The notes beneath the pieces were generated by a model that saw only the letters and a program-made list of their open reading frames with translations, was not told the origin of the DNA and did not search any database. From contig JADIIX010000020.1 of assembly GCA_027604505.1 (NCBI GenBank), positions 154,897-218,896 on the forward strand: a stretch of 64,000 nucleotides of DNA, given 5' to 3'. The first letter of the stretch is position 1, and each line of letters begins with the position of its first letter. Positions 57,686 to 64,000 of this stretch are shown piece by piece. This DNA is from Gonapodya sp. JEL0774 (Eukaryota; Monoblepharomycota; Monoblepharidomycetes; Monoblepharidales; Gonapodyaceae). The position numbers and the translations under genes are program-made.

Positions 57686-57780
57686 CCTCGGATATTGATG
57701 CGTGGATTGGAAGATGGGTTAGGGTTAGCTTGGCGTGATCTGGTGTTATGTAATGTCATAATTTTTATGCGCGAGTTCTT

Positions 57781-59380
57781 CTACAAAACACTTTCTTCAA
57801 TAATCTTACCCATTCTCCTGAATCCTTCTTCAATTTCACTCTCACTGGCCATGCTGTAGGACACCCTAATGTACGGACATCTGCCTTTTCTCGATACAGG
57901 GAAAAACGGCCCACCAGGAACAACAAACAGTCCAACAGGAAGCATCTTGTCGATTACGAGGTTAGTCACATCAACGACGGACTCGCCAGTCTCATCGTCC
58001 GTAAAAGTGCTGGCCGCGGGGCCTTTGAGCACCTTTATCCAAAGAAACATGCCGGCCGTGGGAGCTTTCCACTCGCACGTGGACGAGAGGTACTTGTCCG
58101 CCAAAGCCAATACCATATCTCTCCTTTTCTTGTAAAAACCACAGACCTCCTTTGCATGCGCCAAGACCCCTTCAACTCCCATATCTCTCACGACTGTGTC
58201 GATGGCCGCTTGAGCAAAGATGGATCCGTGACCAATCGTGCCCATTGTGAAACAATCGAGAAGTGCGATGAGTTCCTTTGGCCCCGATACCCACGACACG
58301 CGGGCTCCTGCGGAGAGAAGCTTTGCAAAGGAGTCGAAGCGGAGGACGGGGGGGCAAGGTGTGGGAGGAGTGGAGTGGGCGATGGAGAAATAAGAGCGAA
58401 CTAACGTTGGTGTGAATTGAAGGAAGTAGTAACTTCGGGTTGAACGGAAGTTAGGTGCGTCCGGTTTCCAGTTCCAAGAAAATCTGTCACTCACGGATCA
58501 TCCTCCAGAATTAACACTTCATATCTTCCACAAATCTCTAAAATCCTGCTCTTGCGTTCCTCCACCGTGGTGACACCGGTTGGGTTCCCGCCAGTTGGCA
58601 CTGTGTAGAATATTCGGGGCCTCTTTCCTTTACTATCATCCCATTCCCGAAGCACTTTTTCTAGTCCCTCGGGTATAACACCCTCTCCGTCCGTTGGCAC
58701 GTCCACCGGCACGGCCCCGATCGTCCTCAAAGGGGTGAGGGCTCCCGTGAATGTCGGTGCATCGCAAAGGATAAAATCACCACGGTCCACGAAAAGATCA
58801 AAGGCAAGGAACATGGTGCCGAGACTTCCCAGAGTGATTGAGGTTTCGAAGTTCGATGTGGGAACATGTTGAACGGTGGAGGTGAATTCGTGACACCATG
58901 CGCGGAGGGACGGGTAGCCATTCTTCGTGTGAAAACATATGGAAATGTATCATGTCAACATGCAACAAGATAAAGACCAAGCTCCTCTGCCACAAACATG
59001 GTGTTACTTACGGGCATCCCGTAGTCGTTGGCGATAGCTGTTGCTTCCAATCCCATCGGCACTGATTTGCCGCTCCTCAGCTTTAGCTCCACATCAACAA
59101 TTGGGAAAGTTGAGGGATTCGGTTTACCCCCCGCCAAATGTTGCTGTTGGTCAGTAGGCAGTGTTGCCGCGGAAGCAATTGCACCCCTCATAATGGAAAT
59201 AATGGGTTCCACACGGCAGCTCAAGGCTCGGAGCGAGAGGTATCTACCATAGAGAGATACGGTGTCCGGTAGGGAGTGACCTGCGGCGAGCTCCGCACGG
59301 AATGCAGCGTTCGCTTGGGAGTAATCTGTATCGAAGTGTTTTGAGTACCCAGAGTTCCGGTTACTAGATCTATTGATCAT
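57781..59380 (-). CDS. ARO8: Aromatic/2-aminoadipate aminotransferase (AADAT/ARO8-like)
   Basis: PLP-dependent transaminase of the fold-type I class acting on aromatic amino acids, kynurenine or 2-aminoadipate (lysine synthesis in fungi). The ATG at 59380 starts MINRSSNRNSGYSKHF. Then LAGGKPNPSTFPI (about 59120), LGSLGTMFLAFDLFVDRGDF (58770-58830), GALTPLRTIGAVPV, IFYTVPTGGNPTG (58580-58615) and LILEDDP (about 58500), an intron, YYFLQFTPT. The PLP-lysine sits in SFAKLLSAGARVSW (about 58295-58335), the usual SFSKxxxPGxR context. GMFLWIKV and GGPFFPVS follow near the C-terminus. Introns at about 58420-58500 and 58930-59010, with a NGYPSLRAWCHEF exon between. Divergent from the BCAT gene. Confidence 0.9.
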
Positions 59381-60040
59381 CGCTTTTCGAGTGGATTGCA
59401 CGCAGATCAGGGGAAGTTGAGCGAGCGCTTATGGATTGCAAGTTATGAAGAAGAAATCTGCTCCCTGGAAATATGAGGTACTTTTATAAACGGAAAACCT
59501 CACGTAGAGGCACAGTTCTCCGCGCTGGTGAAAACAATATTACTCTCGTAGCCAGAATAACAACAGATCTAAATTTTCAGAATTTCGGCAGTTAGTTGGA
59601 AGAATTGCACGGTCACGATCACGCTCACTCGGAGAGCAGGCAAAGGCAAACCCATGGAACGGATGAACGAAACTGGATGAAAAACATATGGAATAACTTC
59701 AAAGCCGCTTGTGCATGACGAAGTCATATTATAGGAACTGCCGGTAGCCCGGACCTCACACGTCCTCCGTCATCAGGATCACCGACTGTCATCATGATTC
59801 CCATCTTTCTGTTCATGCACATTCAGATTTGGATATTCATTCACGTCTGTAGTAGTCTTCATAAATCTGATGAATTAACCTGTCGGGGTCAGCCGATGCC
59901 GTGCCGATGCTGTGCAGATGCTGACGGATGCATTTGTTGTTTCCAGTTTGCATCTGATGCGAAGTCGGCCGGTTTGTCCCCTGCCCTGCCAACCACATAC
60001 CGCCATTTATACTCCATTTCAATTCACTCTTAAAACAGCA
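59381..60040. promoter_or_regulatory. Shared promoter region of two aminotransferase genes
   Basis: 660 bases between the ATGs of the AADAT-like gene (minus) and BCAT (plus). It contains four GATGC words at 59895, 59906, 59917 and 59927, about one helical turn apart, 110-150 bases upstream of BCAT. A fifth occurs at 59956. The rest is unremarkable. Confidence 0.45.
59895..59931 (+). repeat. Helically phased GATGC repeats
   Basis: Four copies of GATGC spaced 11, 11 and 10 bases. The spacing puts them on one face of the helix, as in arrays of activator sites, but low-complexity chance is possible. No known factor is claimed. Confidence 0.5.
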
Positions 60041-61992
60041 ATGCGGCTCTCAACAGCGCGATTTCACTCAAGAGCACTGTACTCGGCGTTCTCATCCACT
60101 GTCATCACAGCGCAAGTCCCCATCCTCGTCGCCCCTCGAAAGACTCCAGCACCCCTCTGTCATCGCTCGTTCTCGCGCTCAACTCAACCCATTCTCGCCC
60201 GTGTGTCCTCAACAACTCTCGAAGAAGAGGAACAAAGGATGTCTGCTACCGCTCCCAACCCCACCCCCCTGCGGTCCGACAAAGCACTTCCAGACATCGA
60301 TAGTTCAAAGCTCAGTGTGGAGCTCACCCAAACACCCAGGTCGATGCCTCCCCTCAAGGATTTAGTGTTTGGAAGATTATGTGAGTGCCTTGAGGTAGAA
60401 TGGGAGGGGTAACTAAGAGAACGTTGGCGGGATGTACTCAACGGTTGCAACGACGTCCGTTCGGATTGCATTATTTGACCCGGTTGGCACCATTCCCTCC
60501 CTAATTATAAGTTTCGGACCACATGCTGCAGATTGAATGGACGGCCGGTAAAGGCTGGGCAAATCCCAAAGTGAGCCTTCCGGCGAGCTGCTGAACTGGC
60601 GTTCTCGGTCTGACAAATCGGATATCTCTCTGTCGTTGTCGAACCCCACTTCTCCAGATCATGCCTTACCAGAAACTCCAACTTGAGCCCAGCGCTGTCG
60701 TGTTCCACTACGGTATCGAGTGCTTCGAAGGTCTCAAAGCGTACAAGGACACGGATGGCACCATCCGACTCTTCCGCCCGGACATGAACATGAAGCGCCT
60801 ACATAAGTCGGCGCAGCGGATAGCATTGCCAGCCTTCGATAGGGAAGAGCTGCTTGAGTGTATTAAGAAGCTTGTGAGGATCGACAAGGGGTGGATTCCC
60901 GACAAGAAGGGGTACTCCCTGTACATCCGCCCAACTATCATCGGAACACAGGTAAGCACTTGACTGTGATTCGTTTCTTTCTCAAATCTGCCTAGATTAC
61001 TCAGTTGTTGTTGTTATTTAACCCGTCAGGAATCGCTTGGGGTAGGCCCCTCTAATCGCGCCCTCTTCTTCTGCATCATGTCCCCCGTCGGCCCGTACTA
61101 TGCCTCTGGCTTCGCCGCTACTTCTATTCGCGCAACATTTGAGTATACGCGTGCCGCCCCCGGTGGTACAGGCGACGCAAAGCTGGGTGTCAACTACGCT
61201 CCTGGTATCAAACCGCAAGTGGAGGCAGCCAAGGAAGGGTACCAGCAGAATTTGTGGTTGTATGGAAAGGATCATCAGGTGACGGAGGTGTGAGTGATTC
61301 GCTGTGGGCTTGGTGGTGGGAGGGATATCGAAGAAGTACCCCTTACGAGATGGTCGACTGACTATATCCTGAATATGTCGTCATAGGGGAACCTCAAACT
61401 TTTTCGTTTATTGGATCAACGAGCAGGGCGAGCGAGAACTCGTCACCCCCGACCTCGACGGTAAGTCCTTGATCCCATTCCCTTTACTGGCGTTCCCTTA
61501 AGCTCATCCATACGGAAACCGCCCTCCGCCGCAGGCACCATTCTCCATGGTGTGACTCGTGACTCCGTACTCGCGATTGCACGTGGATGGGGCGAGTTTA
61601 AGGTGTCGGAACGCTACATAGTGATGAACGACTTGGTAAAAGCCTCGGCAGAGGGGAGGTTGATTGAGTGTTTTGCGACAGGTGAGTTGACGCATGCCTT
61701 GGCACGAATGCGAGCTCAGAGAGAGTACGGGATGAGTAACGAATCAAAAATTTCTACCATTGTACGACACCAACCCATACACGTTGGATTTCTCTCAAAT
61801 CGACACCTAGGCACTGCCGCTATCGTGAGCCCCATTAAGCTCATCGGCTATAAAGGCCTGGATATCCCTGTGCCCCTTGACCCCAGCAATCCCGAATCCC
61901 AAGCCGGCCCTCTTGCCCGCAGACTTTTCGAGGAGATAATGGCGATACAGTACGGTGAACGGCCGGGACATCCTTGGAGCGTGGTGGTATAA
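60041..61992 (+). CDS. BCAT: Branched-chain amino acid aminotransferase, mitochondrial
   Basis: Fold-type IV PLP transaminase for leucine, isoleucine and valine. The ATG at 60041 gives a presequence rich in Arg/Ser ([17 protein letters not shown]). The core: FSDHML-type [13 protein letters not shown] (about 60522-60560), then, after an intron, [20 protein letters not shown]-like start (60660-60715; FEGLKAYKD). [45 protein letters not shown] and the PLP-lysine region [12 protein letters not shown] (61170-61205). [28 protein letters not shown] spans an intron near 61460-61535. The last exon has [10 protein letters not shown] and ends GHPWSVVV. Six introns. Full family length. The neighbour across the promoter is another transaminase. 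Confidence 0.93.
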
Positions 61993-62341
61993 AGTCGGTG
62001 ATGACGACCTCGCGGGGGAATGGATTACAGCGTAGTAACTGTTTGTAATCGTGGTGATTGTTGCCACTGGCTTTCATGTAATTGAAAACTGTCAGTGTAC
62101 CAGCGGCTATCAAATCCAAGAGTGTGTTGGAATCCTCAAGCAACGTGACACTTAACACGAGCCACACTACAGTACGGGATCTTGACTTGTGCCCGAGTGT
62201 GGGGATAAACAACTATTGGAAACGATGGACGGGTGGAAACTAACGCACATCCAAAATTCAAATTGTTGATAGTATTCCGAATACATTGCTGCTCAAAGCA
62301 TTCCTGCTTCATTGCACCATTCTACATGGCCGCCCGTACAC
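61993..62341. other. Convergent spacer between BCAT and BET5
   Basis: About 350 bases between the stops of two convergent genes, probably both 3' UTRs. No coding frame or repeat supported. Confidence 0.35.
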
Positions 62342-63587
62342 TTATGCTGGACTCTCAAATGCTGCAAGACCCCTCACAAGCCTCCCAACGGCCTGCCCAA
62401 ACCCCTCATTGACGATCCTACCCTCCCTCCTCGCCAACGGGTTTCTGGCTACGTGTTCCACGTAGCACTGAGCATGAATTTGTTTCAGAGCCGCTTGGAT
62501 GACTGAGGATTCAATGGAGGGGTCGGTGAGGAGGACGAGATGGAGAGATGTTGCGGTGGTGTGGTGGTGAAGTTTATACGAAGACGTGCTGGAAAGGCGA
62601 CAGAGAGCAAGTGAGAAAAGGGCGTTGTCGCGAAATTCCCCGGGAAGGGTTTGAGGGGGCCGTGGCGAATGTTCGCGACGACCATAGGAAGGGGCTAGAA
62701 ACCTGGTAATATGGAAGCCACGTCCAGGATTTTGAAGGCATCTATTTGCTCTCGTGAGTCATTGAAGCCATTTTCATTCCGGTGAAGATCAAACACGGGA
62801 GTTCCGCTCGCTCCGTGCAGTACCAAATTTTGAAGATGTCTGCCTCCGGCACTTACCGATAAGAGAGAAAGCCACCTTCCGACGAGCTGAGGGTAAATGG
62901 TGAGGGGTTGTGAGGTGGGCAATTTGCCAAAGAGTGGTGAAGAGGGGTAACAAGAAATCGAGTCCCACTGGAGGTCATCTGACGCAACCACAGTCTCCAA
63001 GGTGAAATTCCCAGAAACTACCACATCTTCAATCCACCCCTTATAGTTTTAAGACATCGGCGTGACGGGCAGTTCTACTCTCCTGTTCCCAGCATCATCT
63101 TTTCGTTGATCCCAACGCAAGCGTATTCTTGTCGATTCAACACGAAAACTAACCCTTTAAGTTTATTGCAGATGTTCCTGAGGGAGAAGACAACACCGTA
63201 CACGAGTTTGGCTTCTTCCTCCCACCCGATCCCCCCCCCAGATTGTCCCCGAGCGCCTGCTGCAAGGGAAAGTGGTTCTGAGCCTGGCCCCGATCCTACG
63301 TCTGAATTTCGAAGAGATGTAGGTTGGCTAGGTGGTTGCAGGCGGGAGGTGGAGGCGGAAACGTTAGAAGAGGATGGTGGGAGAGGCGGTGTTGAAGGGG
63401 GCGAGGCAGACGAAGTTGCTTGAGAAGATGGAGCCTTATGCCACTGTGTATGATAAATGCAGACACAATGACGATCGAAGATGTACTAGGCAGTCGAATC
63501 ATTGCCGTTGAAATGACCACGAGGTGAATTGCAACTTCAGGGCATCCATAACCCAACAGTTTTTCAGCCTACGATGCTATATATCAT
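62342..63587 (-). CDS. BET5: TRAPP complex subunit BET5/TRAPPC1
   Basis: Longin-fold core subunit of TRAPP, the exchange factor for Rab GTPase Ypt1 in ER-to-Golgi and intra-Golgi traffic. A tiny first exon (63573-63587, MIYSI) splices over about 80 bases to YIFDRHCVCIYHTQWHKAP (about 63440-63490), matching MxIYSxxIFDRHCxCI. An insertion of about 80 residues rich in Ser, Pro and Gly follows (63245-63435). The family then resumes with EEEAKLVYGVVFSLRNICNK (63150-63220). A long intron (about 62690-63150) precedes DNALFSLALCRLSSTSSYKL (about 62570-62630), then LVLLTDPSI, HAQCYVEHVARNPL (about 62450) and the ending LAAFESPA. The second acceptor is uncertain. Confidence 0.85.
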
Positions 63588-63923
63588 GGGCCTGTTGCTC
63601 CTCCCTGGGATCTGCAGTGATGTAACGAATGTCCGGGTGCAATTAAATTGAGGATATGGCGACGATCGACAACTGACATTTTGTGTCAACCATACCCTGC
63701 ACATATTTGGAGTTGTGAGCGTTCACATTCCCCTGGCGCCGCTCATGACAAGAGACAATGAATGAGCATGAAGGCAGTCCGCACCACAATCATTTCGGTT
63801 TTTGGAACCCCCGACTCCCGGCAGCCCTCGCCGCCATCCCTCCGCACCGCGCTTATTGCTCATGGAATATTTTACTTATCAAAGATTAATACTGTCAATG
63901 ATGACTCCTTTGGTGCAACTGTT
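63588..63923. other. Spacer before tRNA-Leu
   Basis: About 335 bases holding the BET5 promoter and the 5' flank of the tRNA. Frames such as 63762-63947 plus overlap the tRNA and are not believed to be genes. Confidence 0.3.
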
Positions 63924-64000
63924 GGGAGGATGGCCGAGTTGGTCTAAGGCGCCAGATTAAGGTTCTGGTCTCTTCGGAGGCGTGGGTTCGAATCCCACTT
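63924..64000 (+). tRNA. tRNA-Leu(AAG), 3' end cut by window
   Basis: The acceptor strand GGGAGGA starts at 63924, then TG and a D arm with GCCGAG...CTAAGGC (box A TGGCCGAGTTGG). The anticodon stem CCAGA/TCTGG encloses the loop TTAAGGT, with anticodon AAG. A long type II variable arm (CTCTTCGGAG) and the T arm with box B GGTTCGAATCC follow. The last about eight bases of the acceptor stem lie beyond the window. No intron is seen next to the anticodon. The long variable arm supports leucine. Confidence 0.93.

Noticed and set aside
63229-63242. Possible frameshift at the run of nine G in BET5
   Set aside because: Recounting showed the frame passes through the run correctly from the Gly-rich insertion to EEEAKLVYG.

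Overview
This window is nuclear DNA of a eukaryotic microbe with a compact, intron-rich genome. About 28 protein genes and one tRNA fit into 64 kb. Most genes are broken by short GT-AG introns (about 50 to 250 bases, donors mostly GTGAGT or GTATGT). Gene content looks fungal: the TFIIS, calcipressin, Ark/Prk-type kinase, PKA, ERO1, IRE1 and BET5 versions are fungus-like. An intact mitochondrial propionyl-CoA carboxylase pair and a retinal-type carotenoid oxygenase suggest an early-diverging, possibly zoosporic (chytrid-like) fungus rather than Dikarya. That placement is inference, because no rRNA or taxonomic marker is present.

Layout. 1-8.2 kb: NAF1 (cut by the left edge), TFIIS, the U-box cyclophilin PPIL2/CYP60 and a peroxisomal ATP carrier. 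8.3-17 kb: IRE1, mitochondrial ferredoxin (YAH1-like) and calcipressin, all on minus. 18.3-23 kb: a carotenoid oxygenase and ERO1 on plus. 23.2-31.8 kb: PKA catalytic subunit and the peroxisomal receptor PEX5 on minus, then an Ark/Prk (NAK) kinase on plus. 31.9-38.6 kb: propionyl-CoA carboxylase alpha and beta, transcribed head to head. 38.8-57.7 kb: a block of glycan genes. 57.8-62 kb: an aminoadipate/aromatic aminotransferase and a branched-chain aminotransferase, also head to head. 62.3-63.6 kb: TRAPP subunit BET5/TRAPPC1. 63.9 kb to the edge: tRNA-Leu(AAG), cut by the window.

The region most likely to be new is the glycan block at 38.8-57.7 kb. It holds an exostosin-like glycosyltransferase, two paralogous two-domain glycosyltransferases (GT-A domain plus a NodZ/fucosyltransferase-like domain), a polysaccharide pyruvyl transferase, a triose-phosphate-type sugar-nucleotide transporter, an FkbM methyltransferase, a nucleotide-sugar transporter translationally fused to a luminal glycosyltransferase, and one more glycosyltransferase. 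An F-box protein sits inside. The triose-phosphate-type transporter can also be spliced in frame into the second two-domain enzyme. The block may therefore carry two transporter-transferase chimeras, in which sugar-nucleotide import and use are joined in one Golgi polypeptide. Together the genes look like a pathway for a pyruvylated, possibly methylated and fucose-like surface or secreted glycan.

Exon boundaries were read by eye. Gene spans run from the chosen ATG to the stop and include introns; where the first exon is uncertain, the entry says so.
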